From contig JAATFT010000035.1 in assembly GCA_015655075.1 (NCBI GenBank), positions 1-64,000 on the forward strand: a stretch of DNA of 64,000 nucleotides. The letters are read 5' to 3'. Under the pieces are notes generated by a model. It was not told the origin of the DNA, made no database searches, and worked only from the letters and a program-made list of their open reading frames with translations. Made by a program: the position numbers and the translations under genes. Below are positions 30,431 to 39,929 of the stretch, one piece after another (position 1 is the stretch's first letter; every line of letters begins with the position of its first letter). This DNA comes from Clostridiales bacterium (GTDB taxonomy: Bacteria; Bacillota; Clostridia; Lachnospirales; Lachnospiraceae).

Positions 30431-32095
30431 TTAATTATATTTTCCGGCTTCAACAGCTTTTGTTTTTTCGTCTAGAATTGCCTGATATCCCGCGTCTAAG
30501 AATTCCTGGCAGGCCTCTTTGTAAGTTTCTTCAAAATCGGCTTCTGAGCTCATGGCGCATTTTACATAGAGCTCTTTCCACAAATCATTTAAATCTGATT
30601 TATATTCTGCCACGGATTCCAGTACAACGGAAAACAGTGCGTCGGGGGTGGAATATTCCAGATAATCCTTATAATATTTATAAGAATCCTCAATCAGGTA
30701 TTCATAACCTGCCGGAGCCCAGTTGGCAACGTTTGCCTTGAAATTCACCTCTTCGTCCTCATATTGTGCGCTTTCCGCTACCAGGCACCAATAATCCTTG
30801 TTGTTATTGTCCGAAAGTTCTGATTCACCTGAAAAACCGGTATTCTTAACGGCTAACCCGCTTTCCTCCAGGGTATAATTCTTACCTTCCACGCCGTTTT
30901 GCAGGAAAAACAGATTATCAGGCTGGCTCATCCATTCTAAATACATCCAGACTGCTGCTCGCTCCTCCGAAGAAGAGGTTGAGTTAATGCCCATAATCAT
31001 TCCGAAAGGCCAGTAAGCCCGGGATTGGGGCTTATATTCGTCACCCTTTGGCACTAATGCCTTAGTGTCCAGTACGGAAACCTTGGCATCGGGATCGTTG
31101 GTTAACAGATTGTCAATTACCGGCGATGAACTTGATAAATACAGGGCATAAACTCCGGAGCTGCCGGAAACAAAATCTGCCTGGGTGGAAGCATCATCTG
31201 TATTTAAGTAAAATTCAGGATCAACCAGGCCGTTATTGCACTGATAATTTAAATTCTTTAAATATTTGTAGGTAGGTTCCCACGTAAAAGCCGGAACGGA
31301 AAGATCCGAATACAAAGCTCTTTCTTTTTCATCAATGGGCCAGGTACGGAAAGGATAATCATAGGTAAAATTGTTCTGGACTAAGTTACCGCCGCCGTTT
31401 CCAAGACCGGCTTCTTTCCAGGCCTGCAATAATTCATTGTATTCCTCTAAGCAGGTGGGCATCTTCATTCCCACGGCGTCAATCCAGTCCTGTCTGATCA
31501 ATGTCAGCCAGTTATAGGCATCCGGTCTGTCGGCAAAGAAAAAATAATTCCCGTCGTCAACCGTACCGTAGGTGGAAATGGTTTCTCCCATGTTTGTCCA
31601 ATAGGCAGGCGCATAGTAGGCTATTTCGTCCAGATCAAGTTTTTGCATGGCGCCTTCCCCGTAATATGCCAGAATCTGAGGCATATCATAGTGAAAAATA
31701 ATATCGGGCGCGGTATCGGCTGCCAGCATCTGCGTATAATCGGTTACCTCCGTTGTTCTGCCGATTGCAACAAATTTAACTGTTATGTTATACTTATCGC
31801 CGAATTGGGATTGAATCCATCTGGTATAATAATTATCGGTCACGTTCCAGCCTTCAAAGGCTCTGTCATATACAGGAATCTCAATTGTTACATTATCTTC
31901 GAATCCGGAGGAATAATCCGGATAAGCTCCCGTAGTTTCCCCGGCCTCATTATCCCCTGCCTTAGTTTCTGCCGTCGTATCGGCTGCTGTTTTTCCGGTC
32001 GGTTTTGTTTCATTGCCTTTACACCCTGCGGTTAGGAGTATTGTCAGGGTACAGATCAATGAAAGTGCTGTCAATTTTTTGAAATTTTTTTTCAT
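30431..32095 (-). CDS. ABC transporter substrate-binding lipoprotein (LplA-like, large type)
   Basis: Lipobox TILLTAGCKG; 554 aa; operonic with LplB/LplC-like permeases. Confidence 0.9.
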   Translation of the reverse strand: MKKNFKKLTALSLICTLTILLTAGCKGNETKPTGKTAADTTAETKAGDNEAGETTGAYPDYSSGFEDNVTIEIPVYDRAFEGWNVTDNYYTRWIQSQFGDKYNITVKFVAIGRTTEVTDYTQMLAADTAPDIIFHYDMPQILAYYGEGAMQKLDLDEIAYYAPAYWTNMGETISTYGTVDDGNYFFFADRPDAYNWLTLIRQDWIDAVGMKMPTCLEEYNELLQAWKEAGLGNGGGNLVQNNFTYDYPFRTWPIDEKERALYSDLSVPAFTWEPTYKYLKNLNYQCNNGLVDPEFYLNTDDASTQADFVSGSSGVYALYLSSSSPVIDNLLTNDPDAKVSVLDTKALVPKGDEYKPQSRAYWPFGMIMGINSTSSSEERAAVWMYLEWMSQPDNLFFLQNGVEGKNYTLEESGLAVKNTGFSGESELSDNNNKDYWCLVAESAQYEDEEVNFKANVANWAPAGYEYLIEDSYKYYKDYLEYSTPDALFSVVLESVAEYKSDLNDLWKELYVKCAMSSEADFEETYKEACQEFLDAGYQAILDEKTKAVEAGKYN

Positions 32096-32309
32096 AACAA
32101 ACTTACCTCCTTAATAAAATAATTATTTAAGAGAGTGCCGCAAATTTAAAAGGATTTCAACCGGAACAGGTGATAAACCTGGAACGATTCAGGTCCATAA
32201 ATTTTTGATTTACGGCAGCTTCCTTACTCCACTTATTAATATCATCCGTTTATCCCTTGCGGATCCCCATACTCCTTGGGCTAACGGTGATTTTCCATAC
32301 CGTTTACGG

Positions 32310-32447
32310 AATTGACCGGCTACGGTATAAACCGGCCAGGGTATTACTGGTTAGGAATTGACCGTTTATAGTATAAACCGGCTAGGGTATTACTGGTTAG
32401 GTATTGACCGTTTAAGGTTATTAACCAGCTGCGGTATTACCTCCCAC
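32310..32447. repeat. Three tandem copies of a 46-bp repeat
   Basis: aattgaccggctacggtataaaccggccagggtattactggttagg / aattgaccgtttatagtataaaccggctagggtattactggttagg / tattgaccgtttaaggttattaaccagctgcggtattacctcccac. Confidence 0.9.
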
Positions 32448-32480
32448 GATATGGCTGTTACGGTTGTTTCGTGCGGGCAG

Positions 32481-33470
32481 CTAACCTTTTACCGCACCTA
32501 TCATAGTTCCCTGTACGAAATATTTTTGTACAAAGGGATAAACACATAGAATGGGAACGGTGGCGAATATAATACAGGAAGCCTTTAAGACTTCGGGATT
32601 GGTATATTGTGCGGAACCTTCCGCCGCAGCCTGGAAGGATTCCGTTGCCGCGACGACCAGATAGTAAAGCTTTAACTGGAGAGGTCTTAAATCTATATTC
32701 TGCTTAATATAAAACAAAGCGTCCTGATAGGCGTTCCATCTGCCCACCGCGTAAAACAGGGAAAGGGTGGCGATAATTGGTTTGGATAAAGGAAGTACGA
32801 TACTTCTCAATATTCTGAACTGCCCCGCTCCGTCAATGACCGCCGATTCTATCAGGCTGTCGGAAATATTACTTTGCAGCGTGGTTTTCATTATCAGAAG
32901 GTTATAGGGACTGAAGGCCAGGGGCAGGATCATGGCCCACCAGGTATCCAGTAAATGCAGGTTATTTATCAGTAAATATTCAGGGATAATTCCACCGCTG
33001 AAATACATGGTAAACATAAACAGAAAGGTGATGACGGACCTGCCCTTTAAGCTCTTTCTGGAAAGCGGGTATGCCGCAAATATGGTGATAATCATACCTA
33101 AAACGGTAAATGTAACGGTAACGACTATGGATACATATAAGGATCTTAAAATACTTAAATCGGCAAAAATTTTTCTGTATGCATCCAGGGTAAAGCCCTT
33201 GGGGAGCAATACGATTTTATTGGCAATTACATAAGCTTCCTTGCTGACGGACTTAGAAAATACATGTATAAACGGCAGCAGGCAGGTTAATGCGGTAGCC
33301 GCTAAAAAGGCATAGATTAAGAAATCCGCAAGAAAATTATGTACTCTTGATTTTGTCCAGGTTTTTTTGTGGGATACAACGCTTATTGAAGTAACATTCG
33401 GCACAATTTTCATCTCCTTTTTTCTTTCCGGGCACTCCCAGAAACTCCCCTGTACACATCTTTGCGGCAC
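32481..33470 (-). CDS. Carbohydrate ABC transporter permease (LplC/YtcP-like); start probably MKIVPNVTS downstream of the ORF start
   Basis: ESAVIDGAGQFRILRSIVLPLSKP EAA loop; first ~19 codons overlap a palindromic element. Confidence 0.9.
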   Translation of the reverse strand: MPQRCVQGSFWECPERKKEMKIVPNVTSISVVSHKKTWTKSRVHNFLADFLIYAFLAATALTCLLPFIHVFSKSVSKEAYVIANKIVLLPKGFTLDAYRKIFADLSILRSLYVSIVVTVTFTVLGMIITIFAAYPLSRKSLKGRSVITFLFMFTMYFSGGIIPEYLLINNLHLLDTWWAMILPLAFSPYNLLIMKTTLQSNISDSLIESAVIDGAGQFRILRSIVLPLSKPIIATLSLFYAVGRWNAYQDALFYIKQNIDLRPLQLKLYYLVVAATESFQAAAEGSAQYTNPEVLKASCIIFATVPILCVYPFVQKYFVQGTMIGAVKG

Positions 33471-33503
33471 AAATCTGCATACAAAGAGTTTCCGAGAGTA
33501 CTC
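33430..33503. mobile_element. 74-bp mini-element with termini like the IS remnants at 40427 and 43033-43698
   Basis: GGGCACTCCCAGAAAC (left, 13/16) and GTTTCCGAGAGTACTC (right, 15/16) versus GAGCACTCTCGGAAAC. Confidence 0.55.
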
Positions 33504-33509
33504 CCTCCC

Positions 33510-34568
33510 TTAAAATATTCCTTCCTCACCAAGCTTTTTAGCAAAGAGATCAGAGCCTATGACCAACACTAATCCGACTATGGACTGGAATAGACCGATG
33601 GCGGTCGCTTCGCTGTATTTACCGTTGGAAAGCCCCAGACGGTAAACCAGTACGGGAATTGTATTGGTATACTCCGTAGTTGCCACATTCATCAAAGCAT
33701 TTACCGATTCAAAGGAACCACCCATAATTTTGCCCAGATTCATAATCAGCAGTATAACAATGGTACTTTTAATACAGGGTAATGTAACGTGGATACACTT
33801 TGCCAGTCTTCCGGCACCGTCCACAGTTGCCGCTTCATATAATTCTGTACTGACACTTGTAATGGCGGCCAGATAGATGATGGTTCCCCAGCCCATTGTC
33901 TGCCATACGTTGATAAGCACATAGGTAACAAGCCAGTGGTTATCCTCCTGCAAAAAAGGAATACGTGCGTGCCCTGCGGCTTCAATAAGATTATTTACGA
34001 CACCGTTTGCCAGACCGAAAATCTGATAAGCAATTGCACCTATGATAACAAAGGATAAAAAGTGGGGCAGGTATAATAAAGTCTGCGTTACTTTTTTAAA
34101 ATACTTATTTTTAACTTCATTTAATAAAAGGGCCAGTAAAATGGGAAAGGGAAATCCCAAAATAAGCGTCAAACTGTTTAACAATAATGTATTTCGAACG
34201 GATTTTCCAAAGTCCCTCATATGAAAGACTTTTTGGAAAACTTCAAGGCCGGCCCATTCGCTGCCCGAAAATCCCTTCAGGATTTTGTAATCTTTAAAAG
34301 CGACAATGATCCCGAACATAGAACCGTATTTAAATATCAATGCAAAAGCAATGGGCACCAGTAATAAGATATATAACTGCCAGTCTTTTCTTAAATAGAA
34401 AAATATACTTTTTTGCGTATTCCTGTTTTTTTTCCCTTTAGAAATTATCTTATCTCTTGAAATGATCTTATTTCCTGAAGCAAAAACAGGGTTGCCAGGG
34501 GCATCTGATTTTTTACTGGTAGAGCTGATGTATCCGGCAATTTTCATAAAACATTCCCTCCTCGTCAT
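33510..34568 (-). CDS. ABC transporter permease (LplB-like)
   Basis: LYEAATVDGAGRLAKCIHVTLPCIKSTIVILL EAA loop; family-typical C-terminus. Confidence 0.92.
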   Translation of the reverse strand: MTRRECFMKIAGYISSTSKKSDAPGNPVFASGNKIISRDKIISKGKKNRNTQKSIFFYLRKDWQLYILLLVPIAFALIFKYGSMFGIIVAFKDYKILKGFSGSEWAGLEVFQKVFHMRDFGKSVRNTLLLNSLTLILGFPFPILLALLLNEVKNKYFKKVTQTLLYLPHFLSFVIIGAIAYQIFGLANGVVNNLIEAAGHARIPFLQEDNHWLVTYVLINVWQTMGWGTIIYLAAITSVSTELYEAATVDGAGRLAKCIHVTLPCIKSTIVILLIMNLGKIMGGSFESVNALMNVATTEYTNTIPVLVYRLGLSNGKYSEATAIGLFQSIVGLVLVIGSDLFAKKLGEEGIF

Positions 34569-34635
34569 TCATTTTTATGCGTTTTACATAAGAGGTATAT
34601 GCTGAACTATATAATTATTTTTTTGATATGTAAAG

Positions 34636-34668
34636 TATCATTTTTGCTACGGATTATCATTTTTGCTA
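34636..34668. promoter_or_regulatory. Tandem 14-bp direct repeat TATCATTTTTGCTA, candidate AraC-type operator
   Basis: Two exact copies at 34636-34649 and 34655-34668 (19-bp period), upstream of the LplB-like gene. Confidence 0.5.
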
Positions 34669-34882
34669 TTGTTTAAACCATTGATTTTACTGTTTTTTAA
34701 CAAAAATTGTTAGACATAAATTTATAATTATGACAAAAAACCCCAACCTATTACGAATATTCAGGATATTTTCTTATCAGAAATGATAATATATAATCAG
34801 AATAGAATTACCCGTAATTTTCTTTTGAGAAAAAAATATCTATAAAATAGTGACAATGCATCTATTTTATAGATATTTTGTA

Positions 34883-37222
34883 TTAATTACTTTCCTTCTG
34901 CTTAAGATGTTTAAATTCACTTGGTGATATACCTTCATATTTTTTAAAAAAACGGATTACGCTTTGATTGTTCCGGTAGCCGACTTCCTTTGCAATTTGT
35001 GAAATGCTTAAATCGGAATGGAGCAGTAAGTTCTTTACCTCTTCAATACGCAGGATATTTACATTGTCAATTAAGCTTTTCCCGGTTTCCTCTTTGATAA
35101 GTTTTCTTATATAGGAATAGCTGATTCCTATTTCTTCCGCTATATCTTCCAGTATAATATCCTCCTTGTAATGCTCCCTGATATACTTAAGAATTTGCTC
35201 GCAATATTTTGTTTCACTGTTCTGTCTGCCGGGAGCCGTGTAATCCAAAATGGATTTAAATATTTCAATCAGGTATTCTTCGATTTCATCCACCGTATCC
35301 AGACCTGCAATTTCGGAGTAAATATTGATATTACTTCTGAAAATCTTACTTGTATTAATATTATGCTCCACCAGATATTTAATTGTTGCTCCGACTAATT
35401 GATTAAAAATCAGAAGGATATTATCATTTGAAATATCCTTTTCCTCCTTTATCTGATTCACTGCTTCCTTAAGTTCTGTCTTTAAGCTGTCAAAATCCCC
35501 GTTGTTTAAAAAATTGAGAATTTTTTTCTCACTGTTATACGAATAATGAAATTTTTTGGTCTCCTTTTCCTGGGACTCCCAGAATATAATACTGTCCCTT
35601 CCGGTCAATAATCTGTGCTTTACGGCTTCCGAAGCTTCGTAAACACATTCTTTAATGCCCTCACAGCCCGTATGAACCCCGCTTACTCCTATTGTTACGG
35701 TATATCCGAGAACTTCCCCGGCTATGGCTTTTATTTGGTTCAGAGTATTTTTTAAGGTTTTCGGCACTCTTACATGGTCGTAATGTTCTATATTTATAAT
35801 AACGGCGATGGTTCCGGCTTCGTATCCGGCGCAGCATACATGATAATCTTCTGGAAAGGCATTTTCAAATTTATCAAACAATAAATACCGGTAATAACTT
35901 CTGATTTCCGGATTCGCTTCCTTCAGATAGGATTTTATATTATCAATGGATACCAGGGAAACAATATAATGACTGTAGGGAAAGGTTTTTTTAATTTCTT
36001 CCAGTTCGGCGCTGTTGGCAATTTCTCCCGTGAGCAATTTATGTACGGCCAGATATTTCGTTTCCATTTCCCTGTCTTTTAACAATTTGTGGAGGTCTTC
36101 CTCCTGCTCTCTGATTTTATCAAAAGCGGCTGCAAGAAAGGCAAGCTCATTCTTATTTCCTTTATCTTCAAAGCCTGCCTGCGCTTTCATATTTTTTACC
36201 AGTTCTTTCATCGGTTTTGAAAATCGGATGGATACCAGCACGGTAATAACGGTTCCCACAGCGATAATTACAATGGTAAGTATTATAAAATTAGTTCTGA
36301 CCTGATTGGATTTTTCCAATAAAGCATCCATGGAATAGGTTGCAATATAAATCCAATGGTTAAAGGGAGATTTATTAAAGGTATATAAAGTTCTCTCGCC
36401 GTTTGCATCCACATATTCACAGCCGGAGGTTTTTTTGGTTTCTAAAATACGCTTCACATAATTATCATGACTTAAGTTCTGATGTATCATGGACTTATCC
36501 CAGTGGGAAATAACATTTCCTTTTGTATCAATGATGCAGCCGGCGGAAACCGAATTATGCTTATTGGAATTAAAGAAGCCGCATACCTTGGACTCGTTTA
36601 CGTTAACAACTATGGTGCCTTTTGTGGAGGTTGTGAGCCGGTTAAGCCGGTAAACATAGGATATTACGTGAATAGATTCGGAGTATGAAGTGCCCTTTTC
36701 AATTTCGGTAACGGTTGCTTTATTTAATAGCCTGGGATACCAGACGCCGCCTGCGCCGTTGATTTCCTTCATGGCTGCCTCCATCCAGTCCATGCTTTCA
36801 AAATATTTGAGACGGACAATCCCCTTATTGGTTGAAATGATATAATCCGCATTATCCAGATAAAAAATAATGGAATATATGGTATTGTCATTGGGCAGCA
36901 TTTCGTTCATGCTGTCAAGGATGTTAATTGCACTGTTAATTGTTTCATAGTCGGAATTTAAATCCGAATAAGAAGTTATGCTTTTTATAGTATTAAATTT
37001 ATTTTCTTTTACCAGTTTAAGTACATCGGCAATTACGTTATTCAGGGTAAATTCACTCAGAGCGATGTCCGAATCCAGTTTTGTCATGGCGGAATCCGCT
37101 ATTTCCTGTTCGGAATACCGCATCATGCTGGAGCTGCTGTAATAAGATATAATGGACATGGGGATAACCAGTACTAAGAACAGTATCATAAATAATTGCA
37201 GTTGAACCGGGATTTTCTTCAT
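34883..37222 (-). CDS. Membrane-anchored AraC-family regulator with extracellular sensor domain
   Basis: N-terminal TM, sensor region, TM, HAMP-like region, C-terminal AraC HTH (YSYIRKLIKEETGKSLIDNVNILRIEEVKNLLLHSDLSISQIAKEVGYRNNQSVIRFFKKYEGISPSEF). Confidence 0.92.
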   Translation of the reverse strand: MKKIPVQLQLFMILFLVLVIPMSIISYYSSSSMMRYSEQEIADSAMTKLDSDIALSEFTLNNVIADVLKLVKENKFNTIKSITSYSDLNSDYETINSAINILDSMNEMLPNDNTIYSIIFYLDNADYIISTNKGIVRLKYFESMDWMEAAMKEINGAGGVWYPRLLNKATVTEIEKGTSYSESIHVISYVYRLNRLTTSTKGTIVVNVNESKVCGFFNSNKHNSVSAGCIIDTKGNVISHWDKSMIHQNLSHDNYVKRILETKKTSGCEYVDANGERTLYTFNKSPFNHWIYIATYSMDALLEKSNQVRTNFIILTIVIIAVGTVITVLVSIRFSKPMKELVKNMKAQAGFEDKGNKNELAFLAAAFDKIREQEEDLHKLLKDREMETKYLAVHKLLTGEIANSAELEEIKKTFPYSHYIVSLVSIDNIKSYLKEANPEIRSYYRYLLFDKFENAFPEDYHVCCAGYEAGTIAVIINIEHYDHVRVPKTLKNTLNQIKAIAGEVLGYTVTIGVSGVHTGCEGIKECVYEASEAVKHRLLTGRDSIIFWESQEKETKKFHYSYNSEKKILNFLNNGDFDSLKTELKEAVNQIKEEKDISNDNILLIFNQLVGATIKYLVEHNINTSKIFRSNINIYSEIAGLDTVDEIEEYLIEIFKSILDYTAPGRQNSETKYCEQILKYIREHYKEDIILEDIAEEIGISYSYIRKLIKEETGKSLIDNVNILRIEEVKNLLLHSDLSISQIAKEVGYRNNQSVIRFFKKYEGISPSEFKHLKQKESN

Positions 37223-37237
37223 CTTAAACTCCATTCC

Positions 37238-37314
37238 GCGCAAGCTTGATCGTTCTCATTGCGAATTGATAGTCCACATTGTGAACTGATAGTTCGCAAG
37301 ACGAACGATTGCGC
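37238..37314. repeat. 77-bp palindrome in the leader of the AraC-type regulator
   Basis: gcgca/tgcgc, atcgttc/gaacgat, gcgaa/ttcgc and agtccaca/ttgtgaact arms nested. Confidence 0.7.
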
Positions 37315-37466
37315 AGTTGAAAAATATGCTTTTTATTTTTCAACTTAACCTCCTGTAATTTCTTAACGTTTTCTTATCCTATGGAAGGATGTATTATACT
37401 TCATATTTTCTTATGAAACATGGAGATATCTCCTGAAATCCCTTTATGGGAAGCACCTTATCCATC

Positions 37467-37631
37467 TAGGGCGTGTCTGAAAACTCCTTGTGCTGGACTG
37501 GGTGTTCCACTTTGTGGGAGACAAGGAGCGGTTTTGGGAGCGTAGTTTGGACTACGTTTCCAAAACCTCGACGCAGTATACCGCAAAGTGGAGCGTTCAG
37601 AACGGTACAATGAGTTTTCAGACACGCTCTA
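37467..37631. mobile_element. 165-bp MITE with TA-flanked inverted repeats GRGCGTGTCTGAAAACTC
   Basis: tagggcgtgtctgaaaactc...gagttttcagacacgctcta, 19/20 complementary; inner palindromes; long relative of 8889-8957. Confidence 0.8.
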
Positions 37632-38235
37632 GGCAGGAATCCATGTTTTCTTACATAGGTTTTTCACATAAGTGAATGATGCGATAATTAGTTTAGCATC
37701 TATAAAAGTATTTTACAATATTTTTAATAATAATTAAAGGGAGATATATTGTCATTTATGATGAAACATTATAGGGGCTGGCGAAAATCTTACCGGCAAC
37801 CGTTCCTAGATTGATACAGCGAAAATAATAATTACACCATACTATATGTTTGTAATATTAGAAAGTTGTTTTTAATTATAAAGGTATAAATAGCAGCCAT
37901 TGACTAAAAAACTGGGCACACGACTTTGCGAAGCAAAGTGTAGTATGTTCAGCGTTGCTGCGAAAATGCCGTTGCCGTCGTGGAGGGCAATGGCGTTTGA
38001 AGCAGCAGGAAAACGGGCGGGAATTTGCGGTATGGAAAGCCATAAATGGCAGTCCGTTTTCAGCAGAGGACAGGGCGTATATGAACCCCTCATCCATCGT
38101 ATTCCGTCAGATCTTCTGGCCGGATTGACTCAAAGCGGCAGAGCATTAGGAATGTCCTCAACAAACAGTTTTATGATCTCATCCAAATACCAGTAAATCA
38201 AGCGGCATATTTCGAATAAGCAATATTGTAATGCG

Positions 38236-38268
38236 ATAATTATTTATTGTAATACAATGAATAATTAT
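38236..38268. promoter_or_regulatory. 33-bp palindromic site upstream of the DUF2975/HTH cassette
   Basis: ataattatttattgta-a-tacaatgaataattat (15/16 arms); TTGACT 38268-38273, 17-bp spacer, TATAAT 38291-38296 follow. Confidence 0.65.
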
Positions 38269-38347
38269 TGACTTTTTGGGCTTGCGGATATATAATCAAG
38301 ATGGTTGGTGAAAAACCACATTATAATCCAGAAAAGAAGGGGATTTT

Positions 38348-38827
38348 ATGAATCAATCAGCACTGGCGAAATGGTTGAAGCTGATTATTATTATTATTGG
38401 GCTATGCGGCTTGCTTGTTTATGCGTGGGTTATACCATCACTCGGACAAATGATGGTAGCAAACTATCCGGAATTTGCGTTTTGCTACTGGCCTTGGCTA
38501 ATCCTTATATGGACAACGGCAGTTCCTTTTTATGTAGTTTTAATGTTTGGATGGAAGATTTCCCAAAACATAAGAAATGACCGCTCCTTTTCCACAGAAA
38601 ATGCAAAATTATTGAAATGGGTTGCTGTATTGGCTGTAGCAGACACCGGATTCTTCTTTGCGATGAACATTGTGTTTTTGCTCCTCAACATGAATCATCC
38701 GGGCATTGTACTGATCTCCCTGATTGTGTTAGTCATTGGGATTGCAATATCTGCTGTTTCGGCTACCCTTTCCCATCTTGTGAAGAAAGCCGCAGACCTT
38801 CAAGAGCAAAGCGACTTGACAATATAA
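38348..38827 (+). CDS. DUF2975 family membrane protein
   Basis: Four-TM small protein followed by a YozG-type HTH regulator, the usual DUF2975 arrangement. Confidence 0.85.
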   Translation: MNQSALAKWLKLIIIIIGLCGLLVYAWVIPSLGQMMVANYPEFAFCYWPWLILIWTTAVPFYVVLMFGWKISQNIRNDRSFSTENAKLLKWVAVLAVADTGFFFAMNIVFLLLNMNHPGIVLISLIVLVIGIAISAVSATLSHLVKKAADLQEQSDLTI

Positions 38828-38841
38828 GGGGGAATCTAAAA

Positions 38842-39057
38842 ATGGAAGATGAAATTATTATTAATATTGATGTTATGCTTGCCAAGCGCAAAATGAGTGT
38901 CACGGAATTAGCAGAACGGGTAGGTATCACCATTGCCAATATATCCGTTTTAAAGAATGGGAAAGCAAAGGCTCTGAAAATCTCTACTTTGACAAAACTA
39001 TGCGCCGCGCTTGACTGTCAGCCCGGAGATATACTGGAATACAGGAAAAAGGAATAA
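38842..39057 (+). CDS. Small HTH (Cro/CI, YozG-type) regulator
   Basis: IINIDVMLAKRKMSVTELAERVGITIANISVLKNGKAKALKISTLTKLCAALDCQPGDILEY. Confidence 0.92.
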   Translation: MEDEIIINIDVMLAKRKMSVTELAERVGITIANISVLKNGKAKALKISTLTKLCAALDCQPGDILEYRKKE

Positions 39058-39061
39058 TAAC

Positions 39062-39508
39062 GTGAAAAGACAAATCAGAATACTTACAATAGTATTAAGC
39101 GCGGTTTTCCTTTTGTGTCTTTGCAGCTGCTCTATTATTGACGAAGCATTTTCCCCATCAGAAATCGAGGACGGATTTAGCGACGAATGGCTCAAAACGT
39201 TAAGCGACAAATACAATCTTAACATCCCTGAATCTGCCATCTACCAGAAAGGATTTTTTGAACCCGGACAGGATTTCAGTGTCCACATGCTATTTACTGT
39301 AAGTGCCGATGATTTTGATAGCATGATCGGCGATGGCTGGACGAAAGACGCGGAAGGGCATTCTTTTGGTGACGAGTGGTATACAGATTTGACGGATAAG
39401 GAGCTTTCTCATTACTATGTATATTCCAAACAATACACGGTATTGTTCTTTTCGGACGCATCGGAAGACAGCACGATTACCTGCGTTTTTGTCGGTTGGC
39501 GTCCATAA
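39062..39508 (+). CDS. Putative lipoprotein (GTG start)
   Basis: Signal plus lipobox LLCLCSCS; immediately follows the HTH gene. Confidence 0.7.
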   Translation: MKRQIRILTIVLSAVFLLCLCSCSIIDEAFSPSEIEDGFSDEWLKTLSDKYNLNIPESAIYQKGFFEPGQDFSVHMLFTVSADDFDSMIGDGWTKDAEGHSFGDEWYTDLTDKELSHYYVYSKQYTVLFFSDASEDSTITCVFVGWRP

Positions 39509-39755
39509 CCGACAACCTTATTGAAAAAATGATGATATGGCACATTGTTTATGATTGGGAGGTTTTTTATGACAGAATATAATTTAGGGCTTGCTCTTTT
39601 TTAAGTTTTTACTTGGTGTCCTCTTTCTGTTCCTTGGAGGAGGCCGGGGGCGCGTGGGGGCAGAGCCACCGCATAAACCAACCGCTTGGCGGGATTGTTT
39701 CTTTTTATATTCGTAATCTTAATCATGGAATAATTTAATGCCAGATAAAGAGTAA

Positions 39756-39927
39756 GCCAGGATAAACGAAGAATACTTTGCCCGGTGCCTGGGAGTGACC
39801 AAGGAATATTTCAGTTATCTGTTTCATAAGGATATCGGAATAACTTTTACCAAATTTATTAAAAATTACCGCATACAGGTGGCAAAAGGCCTTCTGTTAA
39901 ATGAAGGCCTTTCAAAAGAGGATATCC
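39756..39927 (+). pseudogene. 172-bp fragment of an AraC-type response regulator, near-identical to 53383-53554
   Basis: gccaggataaacgaagaatactttgcccggtgcctggga...ctttcaaaagaggatatcc matches the YesN-like gene with few substitutions. Confidence 0.9.
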
Positions 39928-39929
39928 TT

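Noticed and set aside
32310-32447. 46-bp tandem array considered as a CRISPR array
   Set aside because: Units are contiguous with no unique spacers and no cas genes are present.
37872-38196. Overlapping ORFs on both strands at 37872-38196
   Set aside because: No domain recognised in any frame and no RBS; could be degraded coding sequence but cannot be supported.
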